Assembly: GCF_002723935.1 (NCBI RefSeq)
Contig: NZ_BEWM01000003.1
Location: 434,001 to 498,000 of the forward strand
DNA length: 64,000 nucleotides
Direction of reading: 5' to 3'
Origin: Gluconobacter cerinus
GTDB lineage: Bacteria; Pseudomonadota; Alphaproteobacteria; Acetobacterales; Acetobacteraceae
Shown here: piece after piece, positions 7,709 through 14,094 of the stretch
Layout of the letters: every line of letters starts with the position of its first letter
Position numbering within the stretch: position 1 is the first letter of the stretch
Program-made: the position numbers and the translations under genes
Notes under the pieces: generated by a model
Database searches by the model: none
What the model was told of the DNA's origin: nothing
What the model saw: only the letters and a program-made list of their open reading frames with translations

Positions 7709-9252
7709 CAGGCGCTTGCCAGTTCACGGCCCCATGCGGGGCTGCGCGGATCTTCACTTTCGTCACGGAACCAGGTGGTCTCATCATCGAACAGCATCCG
7801 GCAACGGCCCTCCGGGCCATGACGGTTCTTGACGATATGCACGTCACCCCTGCCCCGCGCCTTGTCCAGGCGATCATTGAACTCCTGACAGCGCAGACTG
7901 AACTGCTCAGGACTTTCACGATCACGCCGTGTCAGCTCACCGGATGACGCCTCTTTCTTGAGATAATAGTGCTCACGATGAATAAGGCCGATGACGTCCG
8001 CGTCCTGTTCCAGAGCGCCGGTATCCCGAAGATCCTGCATCTGCGGACGCTTGTTTTCGCGCTTCTCTGATTCACGGTTGAGCTGCGCCAGGACAATGAC
8101 CGGCACATCCAGTTCCTTCGCCAGAACCTTCAGTTCATTGCTGATTTCGGTCATTTCCTCATATCGCAGGCGACCACGCACACGAGGCGATCCGCGCATC
8201 AGCTGGACGTAATCCAGCACGATGGCATCGAGACCCTTCTTGGAGCGCTTCATGCGCCGCGCGCGCGACCGCAACATCGCAACCGACAAGCCGCCGCGCG
8301 TGTCTGTTTCCAGAGCCAGATGATAGGCCGCGTCACAGGCACGATTGAGCGCGGCCCACTGCCAGTCTTCCAGCGGTGGCTGCTCGCCCGTCATGGCTTC
8401 TTCAGGAACATCCCAACGACGCCCTGAAAAGACCGATCGCAGGTTCAACCCACTCTTGGCCGCACCACCGCGCGCGCCGAGCTGGTCAGCCGTCATCTCA
8501 CCCGACCAGAACAGGACGCGGGCACCGTTGGACGCGATCCGGAGCCCGATGCCCAACCCCAGAGAGGTCTTGCCCATGGCAGGCCGCGCGCCGAGGACGT
8601 ACATATTCCCGCCGACAAGACCGTTCGTCAGACGATCAAGCGACTTGTATCCCCAAGACAGACCCGCAAGCGCAGATCCACGCGCAACAGCTTCTTTTGC
8701 TTTCGTAACAGCCGTGCAAAGGGCCTCATGAAAGGTGACGTTCGGTTGGGTTTCCGTATTGCCAGAAGCCAGATGCATCAGGGCCGCTTCATGCCCTTCA
8801 AGAATCTCTTCTGCCTTCTGGTCTTCCGGCTTGCAGCACGCATCAGATGTCTGCTGACAAAGCGCCATCAGGTCACGGCGCATCGCCGTTTCCCGGATTT
8901 CCCGCGCGTAGTCATAGGCAAGCCGGTCACTGACGTAAGCGGCGGCCAGCTTGCTAATATAAACCTTGGGATCGACCTCGCCCCAGAGATCCAGATCAGG
9001 GTGCTCGAAATGACGGATGATTGTGAAGGGATCGACAGTTCGCCCTTCATTGTAAATCATCAGGGCCTTTTCATAGATCACACCATTCAGACGATCATAG
9101 AAATGCTCTGGCCGCAGAATTTCCTCCACGGCTTCCATGGTCTTCTTGGACTGCATGAGGACAGAGCCAAGAAGCGCACATTCACAGGACGTGTTGTTCG
9201 GAACTGACCGCATGGCCCCGCCGAACAGACCGGGATTAAAGTCACCACTCAT
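7708..9252 (-). CDS. Prophage replicative DNA helicase, DnaB family
   Basis: A 514-residue hexameric helicase. The N-terminal helical domain (SCECALLGSVLMQ, residues about 22-120) binds primase or loader. The RecA-like C-terminal domain has Walker A GARPAMGKTSLG (near residue 222) and Walker B DAIVLDYVQLM, then VLAQLNRESEKRENKRPQMQDL, which contains the DnaB H4-type motif. The start ATG overlaps the previous stop by four bases. Carrying its own helicase points to a phage that builds its own replisome at its own origin. Confidence 0.93.
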   Translation of the reverse strand: MSGDFNPGLFGGAMRSVPNNTSCECALLGSVLMQSKKTMEAVEEILRPEHFYDRLNGVIYEKALMIYNEGRTVDPFTIIRHFEHPDLDLWGEVDPKVYISKLAAAYVSDRLAYDYAREIRETAMRRDLMALCQQTSDACCKPEDQKAEEILEGHEAALMHLASGNTETQPNVTFHEALCTAVTKAKEAVARGSALAGLSWGYKSLDRLTNGLVGGNMYVLGARPAMGKTSLGLGIGLRIASNGARVLFWSGEMTADQLGARGGAAKSGLNLRSVFSGRRWDVPEEAMTGEQPPLEDWQWAALNRACDAAYHLALETDTRGGLSVAMLRSRARRMKRSKKGLDAIVLDYVQLMRGSPRVRGRLRYEEMTEISNELKVLAKELDVPVIVLAQLNRESEKRENKRPQMQDLRDTGALEQDADVIGLIHREHYYLKKEASSGELTRRDRESPEQFSLRCQEFNDRLDKARGRGDVHIVKNRHGPEGRCRMLFDDETTWFRDESEDPRSPAWGRELASA

Positions 9253-9686
9253 GCTGCGATAGTCCGTTCTGCGCGCCGACGATAGCGAATGAGGCGACGA
9301 AATCCTGCCGCCCTGACAATCGCATCCGTGGCACTACGTTCATTATCGAGGAACTGCGCAACACTGGTCGGCGGAAGGCCATGCTTCCTGCACCAAGCGC
9401 GCATTGACCCGGACTTGCGGATCACCGTTCCCACTTCTGTAAAAAATTGGAGTGAATTGAGGAGCGGAGCCTTTTCCTCGATCCCAAGCGGGCGGTAGCA
9501 TTCAACGCGATCGTAGCCAGCGGCATCGAGAAATTTCGCTGAAGGCATCAGCCGCCCGTTGATAACTGACGACACTGTCGCATTCGCTTTGCCGATACTC
9601 TCGGAATAGGCAATCTGCGATGGAAACGCCGCAATGTCTGTTCCCAGATTTGCATAAAGTCCGATCAGATCGAGAAGATCATTCAT
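9249..9686 (-). CDS. Phage protein with two HTH-like repeats
   Basis: A 145-residue protein of unknown function. Two segments share a pattern: GKANATVSSVINGRLMPSAKF followed by AAGYDRVECYRP, and GLPPTSVAQFLDNERSATDA followed by AAGFRRLIRYRR. Each could be a helix-turn-helix plus a basic tail, so the protein may be an internal duplication of a small DNA-binding unit. The start at 9686 was chosen over an upstream in-frame start because it overlaps the previous gene by eight bases, as in the rest of the operon. Confidence 0.6.
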   Translation of the reverse strand: MNDLLDLIGLYANLGTDIAAFPSQIAYSESIGKANATVSSVINGRLMPSAKFLDAAGYDRVECYRPLGIEEKAPLLNSLQFFTEVGTVIRKSGSMRAWCRKHGLPPTSVAQFLDNERSATDAIVRAAGFRRLIRYRRRAERTIAA

Positions 9687-9924
9687 GACCCGATCCCCAT
9701 TTCGCAGGCATCCGCATCGCACCACCGCGTGAGAACGTGTGGCCGGACGCCGTGCGGCGCACCTGATTGGCTAGATCGGGACGAACCCGCGCGCTCTCGC
9801 GAACCGCTTTCGCATTGAAAGGCTCAGGGAACCGGAGAAATCCAGTGCCAACTGGTACGCGCCAATGACGAACCTTGATCGGCGCTTCCTCAGATAACTC
9901 CATCACTGAGGAATAATCAGACAT
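9679..9924 (-). CDS. Hypothetical phage protein
   Basis: An 81-residue protein starting MSDYSSVMELSEE. The ATG at 9924 has a strong GGGAGGGG ribosome site seven bases upstream. The C-terminal half is basic and contains many Arg residues. I do not recognise a family. It overlaps both neighbours in the leftward early operon. Confidence 0.6.
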   Translation of the reverse strand: MSDYSSVMELSEEAPIKVRHWRVPVGTGFLRFPEPFNAKAVRESARVRPDLANQVRRTASGHTFSRGGAMRMPAKWGSGHE

Positions 9925-10156
9925 TCGCCCCTCCCAGGGACAGACCCATGCCGACCGGCAGCGGGCGACGAACCGGACGGCGCACAGCCTTGCGCGGCTG
10001 AACTGGCCGCACCAGGCCAAGGCGCCCGATCATGGCGTGAGCACTGCCAACAGAAATGCCCGCATGTTTTGCAATGATGCGCGCACCAGCGCCACCTGAG
10101 TGCAAACTGCGAACCATCGGCTCAATTCTGGAGTAATCGTGGGAAGGGCGAGCCAT
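9917..10156 (-). CDS. Small HTH phage protein
   Basis: A 79-residue protein. The core RSLHSGGAGARIIAKHAGISVGSAHAMIGRLGL fits a homeodomain-like helix-turn-helix, followed by a basic Pro/Arg-rich tail (RPVQPRKAVRRPVRRP). A GAGGA ribosome site precedes the ATG at 10156. It probably binds DNA in the early operon; the target is unknown. Confidence 0.6.
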   Translation of the reverse strand: MARPSHDYSRIEPMVRSLHSGGAGARIIAKHAGISVGSAHAMIGRLGLVRPVQPRKAVRRPVRRPLPVGMGLSLGGANV

Positions 10157-10163
10157 GCGATCC

Positions 10164-10355
10164 TCAGAGCGTTCTGATCCAGCCCTCTAGGCACCGCATC
10201 ACCTTTTCGACGCGGCGCTCACGGCGCTGGAGGTTGCTGATTTCCCGCTCGACCCACCACTGAACCACATAGATGACGACAGATTTCGCCTGAAACCTGA
10301 CGTAAATCACCCATTGCTCAGCAGCTGGCCCGAACAGGCAGATAATGACGTTCAA
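10164..10355 (-). CDS. Small hypothetical phage protein with possible TTG start
   Basis: A 63-residue frame whose start would be a TTG overlapping the previous stop (TTGA at 10352-10355). The N-terminal half is hydrophobic with aromatic residues (VIYVVQWWVE) and the C-terminal half is rich in Arg and Glu. Its support is the overlap and its fit in the gene chain. It could also start at an internal GTG. Confidence 0.4.
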   Translation of the reverse strand: MNVIICLFGPAAEQWVIYVRFQAKSVVIYVVQWWVEREISNLQRRERRVEKVMRCLEGWIRTL

Positions 10356-10630
10356 GCGGCACCTCGATCAGTGTCATGAAGACGCTCCAGCTGCTGCTGA
10401 AGATGAGATTGCCGCACTTGCAGCGCCTCAATCCGACCGCGCCGAACAGATTCCCACTCCGCCGCACCTACGAAACGGACTTCACCATGCCAGCAGGCAC
10501 GGACGCGCCGTTCCGTGATTCCGTAAACGCGCGCGACCTCACGGAACGCAGCCTTGAGGCCACGCCCGCGGCGATCCTCAATCTCGTCACGAACAAGAGT
10601 TTGAAACTGATCGGTGAGCGCGTCAGACAT
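10352..10630 (-). CDS. Phage HTH-containing protein
   Basis: A 92-residue protein. The middle GLKAAFREVARVYGITERRVRACWHGEVR fits a helix-turn-helix of the kind found in small early regulators, followed by a long charged helix (LQVRQSHLQQQLERLHD) that could form a coiled coil. The ATG at 10630 is chosen; an upstream GTG at 10687 would add 19 residues. The DNA target is unknown. Confidence 0.6.
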   Translation of the reverse strand: MSDALTDQFQTLVRDEIEDRRGRGLKAAFREVARVYGITERRVRACWHGEVRFVGAAEWESVRRGRIEALQVRQSHLQQQLERLHDTDRGAA

Positions 10631-10783
10631 GGCGCCACCACTTGCCTTGGGTGAAATACCCAAGCCCGCGGATGTAATACCCGACACCTCGGACTCTCCC
10701 TTCCCGTATGACTGTCCTTGCGAGGGGACATCTTGGAATTGAGGAGAGGACCGAATGATGAAGGACAGGAGCGCGGGCGATCA
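10631..10783. other. Short gap after Cro-like gene
   Basis: No supported gene. The start of the next leftward gene lies at 10630 and the Cro-like stop at 10784. A GGGTATTTCACCC dyad near 10650-10662 is the only feature noticed; it could be part of a leader structure. No T-run terminator is present, so the leftward operon probably reads through. Confidence 0.3.
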
Positions 10784-11002
10784 TCACGCAGCGCGCTCCG
10801 CTTTTTCCGCTAACGTCAGCGGCTCAGGGCCGAAGACGTCTGGACGGATGATATGAACGGAAACGCCGGAAAGCTCGGAAATAACCCGGGCATGACATGG
10901 CGGGATCTTATCCCAGCCACAGACTGTCGAATGATGGCGGTGAATCACTTGGCTTACGCGAAGTGGCCCCCCAGCCTTTCGAATGATCTCTTTCGTGTTC
11001 AT
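10784..11002 (-). CDS. Cro/YdaS-like phage regulator
   Basis: A 72-residue protein. GGPLRVSQVIHRHHSTVCGWDKIPP is a helix-turn-helix and the segment HIIRPDVFGPEP matches the conserved end of YdaS/Cro-type regulators. It is the first gene of the leftward operon and is divergent from the CI-like repressor, the usual place of Cro. The ATG at 11002 is preferred over an upstream frame that would run through operator 11012-11026. It has no ribosome site, and a promoter at 11009-11038 would start transcription at or near this ATG, so translation may be leaderless. Confidence 0.8.
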   Translation of the reverse strand: MNTKEIIRKAGGPLRVSQVIHRHHSTVCGWDKIPPCHARVISELSGVSVHIIRPDVFGPEPLTLAEKAERAA

Positions 11003-11008
11003 AGCCAA

Positions 11009-11038
11009 TATGTGGGACATTCCCACCATTGGTGTCAA
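11009..11038 (-). promoter_or_regulatory. Leftward early promoter (PL-like)
   Basis: On the minus strand TTGACA (11033-11038) is a perfect -35. A weak -10 CACATA lies at 11009-11014 after 18 bases. Operator 11012-11026 fills the spacer, so repressor binding would block polymerase. The predicted start of RNA is about 11002, the A of the Cro-like ATG. Confidence 0.5.
11012..11026. promoter_or_regulatory. Repressor operator copy 1
   Basis: GTGGGACATTCCCAC: arms GTGGGA and TCCCAC around a three-base centre. It lies between the -35 and -10 of the leftward promoter, and the same pattern recurs at 11046, 11931 and 11966. Confidence 0.65.
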
Positions 11039-11045
11039 TCGAAAT

Positions 11046-11060
11046 GTGGGAAAATCCCGC
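11046..11060. promoter_or_regulatory. Repressor operator copy 2
   Basis: GTGGGAAAATCCCGC: one mismatch from the dyad. It lies 34 bases upstream of the repressor ATG, where binding could autoregulate the repressor gene. Confidence 0.55.
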
Positions 11061-11093
11061 CCTCGAAATCCTTTGTTCGGCCAAAATCCTTCT

Positions 11094-11435
11094 ATGAAAA
11101 CATCTAATCTGCAATCTCGATTGAGAACATTAAGAGAACAAAAAGGCTTGACGCAAGCTGCCGCTGCGGTGGAGATAGGGATATCGCGCGCCCATCTCAC
11201 AAAAATAGAGACTGGAGCTGATGCACCTGGGAGAGCAACGCTCGTGGCTATTGCCAACTATTTTGATGTCTCTTTGGACTGGCTAACAAGCGGCAACGGG
11301 AACATGAAGCCCGCCCGCGCACTCAATGCTGGTGAAGCCGCATTGTTAGATGCATATCGTCGCATGCCAGAGACTGAGGCAACTGCCTTTTTGCAGTACG
11401 CATTAATCAGAACTCAGGGAGCGAATGATGCCTAG
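11094..11435 (+). CDS. CI-like phage repressor (XRE family)
   Basis: A 113-residue protein. The N-terminal XRE domain is clear (SRLRTLREQKGLTQAAAAVE, then ISRAHLTKIETGADAP and IANYFDVSLDWL). The short C-terminal part (LLDAYRRMPETEATAFLQYAL) is helical and probably for dimerisation; there is no LexA-type autoprotease domain, so induction would not be by simple RecA-stimulated self-cleavage. The ATG at 11094 avoids a longer frame that would cross operator copies 1 and 2. It is convergent with the secreted protein gene, and their stop codons overlap within CTAG. Confidence 0.85.
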   Translation: MKTSNLQSRLRTLREQKGLTQAAAAVEIGISRAHLTKIETGADAPGRATLVAIANYFDVSLDWLTSGNGNMKPARALNAGEAALLDAYRRMPETEATAFLQYALIRTQGANDA

Positions 11436-11863
11436 TATAACTCCTTATAATCAATTCCTACTACATACTTAGTAGCTCCATATATTGAGTATGCAGCACA
11501 ATGTATCTCTCGTTTTTGTATATCGGCTCTGCAATAACCATCTGTCACATCAAGTTCTCTATTATCTACCCATAAATGTATTGCTTTCCCCTGTCCGTCT
11601 TTATCCGGAAGGTAGGTAAATCCATATATTCCGCTACTTCCTGAAAATTGGACCATCGTACGCCCACCCGAGAAATCTTTCAGAATCGCACTGTCGCAGC
11701 GAATGGGGACAGCCGTTCTCGCTAGATCGTCTTCCACGCCGCCATGTGCATAATTGGATCCTTTGAGACACGATCCATTCGACGTGATTATTCCCCCAGC
11801 GTGAGCTAAGGGGCTCAGCATCAGCATGATATCGATGCTCAGTAGAAAACTAAGTCCGCGCAT
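11432..11863 (-). CDS. Secreted prophage protein of unknown function (moron candidate)
   Basis: A 143-residue protein with a signal peptide (hydrophobic SFLLSIDIMLMLSPLAHA, likely cleavage after AHA). The mature part has five Cys and reads as beta-rich (TMVQFSGSSGIYGFTYL). The ATG at 11863 has an AAGGA site. It sits in the immunity region convergent to the repressor, and is visibly more A/T-rich than the other phage genes. A separately acquired gene expressed in the lysogen is likely; a role such as blocking superinfection or altering the host surface is only an inference. No family recognised. Confidence 0.7.
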   Translation of the reverse strand: MRGLSFLLSIDIMLMLSPLAHAGGIITSNGSCLKGSNYAHGGVEDDLARTAVPIRCDSAILKDFSGGRTMVQFSGSSGIYGFTYLPDKDGQGKAIHLWVDNRELDVTDGYCRADIQKREIHCAAYSIYGATKYVVGIDYKELY

Positions 11864-11930
11864 AAATCCTTCCCTTTCGCAAACATGACGAAGTGCGAGA
11901 AAGGATTTCGCAACTATCAAAAATATTACT

Positions 11931-11945
11931 GTGGGGAATGCCCAC
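11931..11945. promoter_or_regulatory. Repressor operator copy 3
   Basis: GTGGGGAATGCCCAC shares GTGGG-N5-CCCAC with the other copies. It lies upstream of the secreted-protein gene and upstream of the rightward promoter. A possible leftward -10 (TAATAT on the minus strand) lies next to it. Confidence 0.55.
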
Positions 11946-11954
11946 AAAATTATC

Positions 11955-11983
11955 TTGACTTCATTGTGGGACAATCCCACATT
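11955..11983 (+). promoter_or_regulatory. Rightward early promoter (PR-like)
   Basis: TTGACT (11955-11960) and a weak CACATT (11978-11983) are separated by 17 bases. Operator copy 4 lies in the spacer, mirroring the leftward promoter, where TTGACA, operator and CACATA are arranged in the same way. It would drive the chain of genes from 12016 to the integrase. Confidence 0.5.
11966..11980. promoter_or_regulatory. Repressor operator copy 4
   Basis: GTGGGACAATCCCAC, flanked by T and A so that the dyad has perfect seven-base arms (11965-11981). It is the best match among the four copies. Confidence 0.65.
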
Positions 11984-12010
11984 CTCTCCATCGCCACCCG
12001 CGATGGAGAG
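11984..12010. repeat. Perfect 10-bp inverted repeat covering the ribosome site of the first rightward gene
   Basis: CTCTCCATCG and CGATGGAGAG form a perfect stem around a seven-base loop. The right arm contains GGAGAG, the ribosome site five bases before the ATG at 12016. In any RNA that begins upstream of 11984 the site would be hidden. It may instead be a DNA-level operator for a second regulator. Confidence 0.5.
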
Positions 12011-12015
12011 ATTTC

Positions 12016-12309
12016 ATGTCGTTCGGATATACGCCCGAGCAGATCCGACTGCTCATTGGTCCTGAAACCCGTTTTGTTAAGGCTTATGACGCAGCGCTTT
12101 GGCATGTGACGCATGCTCCAGTGGCTTGTGCGCTTGCTAATCAGCTCGCGAACAAGAACGAGGCCATTGCTGCCCTTCTCGATGTCACCAGATCGCGTCA
12201 CACGCGCTTTGAATGGCAGATGCGCGCTGAGCTGCACCGCGTTATCGCCACAGCTTTCCGCTGCAAATCCCCGAAATTCCAGATCGCATACGAGGGAGCC
12301 GCAGCATGA
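12016..12309 (+). CDS. Hypothetical early phage protein
   Basis: A 97-residue protein, first gene of the rightward operon, with a GGAGAG ribosome site. It is mainly helical (CALANQLANKNEAIAALLDV, RAELHRVIATAF). No family recognised. It overlaps the next gene by four bases. Its first position behind a repressor-controlled promoter suggests a very early role after infection or induction. Confidence 0.6.
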   Translation: MSFGYTPEQIRLLIGPETRFVKAYDAALWHVTHAPVACALANQLANKNEAIAALLDVTRSRHTRFEWQMRAELHRVIATAFRCKSPKFQIAYEGAAA

Positions 12310-12725
12310 AGCGCCCCCTACCCCCAATGCTGATCTTCACGCGCACCCAGAGAGCGTTTGACCACTTCCTGTCTGAGAACATTGAGCCGGAAGCTCACAA
12401 TCAGGCCCGGGATATCCAGATCCGCCTTCAGCATTGCCGCAACCTCGCTGCGAATGCCGAGCACGAGGGCGACAAGCGCATGGCCATGATCTGGGATGAA
12501 AGCGCATTCGGTCTTGAGGATCAGCTGCAACGCCTGCTGATGGCGAACCGGCTTCCGGAAGATGTCCCGGAAATTCCTGCGCCGCCCGCCCTCCGTCCGA
12601 TCGCTACGGAACTCTTCAGCCAGCCTGAAATCAATCGCGCCCAGACCCTGAGCGCCTGGTGCGCAAAGCAGGTGGAGCATCTCCGGGCAATTACCGTAGG
12701 CGCAGCCATAAGGAAGTACCCATGA
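12306..12725 (+). CDS. Hypothetical phage protein
   Basis: A 139-residue helical protein (IQIRLQHCRNLAANAEHEGD, FGLEDQLQRLLMANRLPEDV). No family recognised. ATGA overlaps join it to both neighbours, so it is translated as part of the rightward chain. Confidence 0.6.
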   Translation: MKRPLPPMLIFTRTQRAFDHFLSENIEPEAHNQARDIQIRLQHCRNLAANAEHEGDKRMAMIWDESAFGLEDQLQRLLMANRLPEDVPEIPAPPALRPIATELFSQPEINRAQTLSAWCAKQVEHLRAITVGAAIRKYP

Positions 12726-12988
12726 GCGGAAAGAGCATCCTGGCATCAGGGGCCCTCTCCGGGACCTTTGCCCTGATTGGGGTCTTCATCGGCTCACGCC
12801 TGGTCAAGCCTCCTGCTCCATTCGTCGCCCCCAAGGGAGCAGGGATTGTCGTCCCAAAAGCGAATGGAACAAAACCGATGCCTCCGCCGATACGGCGGGA
12901 GGATGTCGCACCGAAGCCGGTTCCCAGCACAGGGAGATTTTCCGACCTGTGTCTTTGGAAATCCTGCAACCGAGGTGGTGAGCTATGA
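12722..12988 (+). CDS. Small phage membrane protein
   Basis: An 88-residue protein with one N-terminal transmembrane segment (ILASGALSGTFALIGVFIGS) followed by a Pro/Lys-rich tail that would lie outside the membrane. The ATG at 12722 overlaps the previous stop by four bases. A single segment near the N-terminus is compatible with an inner-membrane accessory protein. It is far from the lysis genes expected on the other arm, so a holin role is not favoured. Confidence 0.55.
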   Translation: MSGKSILASGALSGTFALIGVFIGSRLVKPPAPFVAPKGAGIVVPKANGTKPMPPPIRREDVAPKPVPSTGRFSDLCLWKSCNRGGEL

Positions 12989-13212
12989 CCAAGGCAAAGC
13001 GCCCACCTTACGGGATTTGCGACAACAAGGGCCGCATCGTCATGCGCTATGCCACACGTCAGGGCGCAAACGTGGCCGCCTTGAGCTGGGCTCAGTGCAA
13101 GCGCGGCCCCGTGTCGATTAAGCATGGCCGGAAGGTCATCGCCAGGGCCACGCCTCACTGGCCAGATCACGCGACCCTCGACGAAGGGTTTACGCCGGAT
13201 CTCCCGCTATGA
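12985..13212 (+). CDS. Hypothetical phage protein
   Basis: A 75-residue basic protein. The start (PPYGICDNKGRIVMRYATRQGAN) reads as beta strands, and the middle is Lys/Arg-rich (KRGPVSIKHGRKVIAR). No family recognised. Four-base overlaps on both sides support translation. Confidence 0.55.
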   Translation: MTKAKRPPYGICDNKGRIVMRYATRQGANVAALSWAQCKRGPVSIKHGRKVIARATPHWPDHATLDEGFTPDLPL

Positions 13213-13424
13213 CCGGCCGCTCTTCCGCAAGCAATGCAGGCCGCAAGCCTAAAGTGGACCCGGAGCGCGTCCTCAAGCTGCTCGAACAAGGCATGCCCTT
13301 AAAGACGATCGGACAGCGCTTAGGCCTCTGCCCGACAACAGTGGGCTGGCGTCGAGATCAGTTCATCAAGCAGGGCCTGCTTTCCCCCGTTGCAACCTCT
13401 CACCGAGGCAAGAAAAATGGCTGA
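13209..13424 (+). CDS. Small HTH phage protein
   Basis: A 71-residue protein. PERVLKLLEQGMPLKTIGQR followed by LGLCPTTVGWRRDQ is a clear helix-turn-helix of the resolvase/homeodomain type, with basic residues at both ends. It probably binds DNA within the phage programme. The start overlaps the previous stop by four bases and the end overlaps the next gene by eight. Confidence 0.65.
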   Translation: MTGRSSASNAGRKPKVDPERVLKLLEQGMPLKTIGQRLGLCPTTVGWRRDQFIKQGLLSPVATSHRGKKNG

Positions 13425-14094
13425 CAAAACTGTTTTCGTTGAGGGTCGCGCCCTCGCCTTTGTGTCTTTTGCAACCGATCGTCGGTCCTGCCGCAGCCCC
13501 CTGCGCGGCATGCGCATCGAGCATCACAATGGCCAGACGATTTGTGCAGCGACCGATCGAAAGATCATGCTTTACGCTAGGTCCCGCGATGTAAATGAGT
13601 CGTTTGATCCGTTCTACATCGATACGCACCAGGGCGAGCGCCTGATCCATATCTGCCGCGACCGCGATATCGATCATGTGGCCTTCGAACTGACAGGCGA
13701 ACTCATGATTGTCTGGCTCGCCCTGTCTGCCGACAACATCGAGATCGAGCGCGGGTTTATCCGTCTGATACGCCCGTCCGATATTCCAGAATGGGATTGG
13801 AGGTCCGCGCTCCCGTCAGAACCGTTCATGCCTGCGGAATTGCTTGAGGTGCTGAACCCCAGACCACTCAGCAGGGTCTGCCGCGCCATCGATCGCTACA
13901 TTCGTGACGGGAGCGGATCTGTCAGCATCGTGTCCTGCGGCTCATTTCGCCCCGCCCTCATTTCCATCCAAAGCACCGATGACATCGGCGGCGCGATAAC
14001 ATCAGAGCAGACGAAATGGGCCGGGCCTCGCTGCCTGCCCGACTTCACGCGCCCGAATGCCGCGCTGCCAGATGCCCGCGAGGTGGCAGCATGA
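13417..14094 (+). CDS. Possible divergent sliding-clamp-like phage protein
   Basis: A 225-residue protein. The order of segments RGMRIEHHNGQTICAATDRK, then an Ile/Val strand-rich middle, then FIRLIRPSDIPEWDWRSALP resembles a DNA polymerase III beta domain, in which a 'VATDGHRL' strand is followed by a 'FPDWRRVLP' segment. The match is by eye and weak. If right, the protein could form a phage clamp or compete with the host clamp. The ATG at 13417 follows the AAGAAAAA leader; it overlaps neighbours by eight and four bases. Confidence 0.5.
   Translation: MADKTVFVEGRALAFVSFATDRRSCRSPLRGMRIEHHNGQTICAATDRKIMLYARSRDVNESFDPFYIDTHQGERLIHICRDRDIDHVAFELTGELMIVWLALSADNIEIERGFIRLIRPSDIPEWDWRSALPSEPFMPAELLEVLNPRPLSRVCRAIDRYIRDGSGSVSIVSCGSFRPALISIQSTDDIGGAITSEQTKWAGPRCLPDFTRPNAALPDAREVAA

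Noticed and set aside
10983-11093. Longer repressor start upstream of 11094
   Set aside because: It would translate across operator copies 1 and 2 and adds residues without XRE-family likeness. The ATG at 11094 fits the domain start.
11864-11980. Upstream extension of the secreted immunity-region protein from 11980
   Set aside because: The frame contains a second hydrophobic segment, but it begins inside operator copy 4 and lacks a ribosome site. The ATG at 11863 has AAGGA and a normal signal peptide.
12722-12988. Holin
   Set aside because: One membrane segment and small size fit, but it lies in the early xis/int arm, away from any lysis enzyme.
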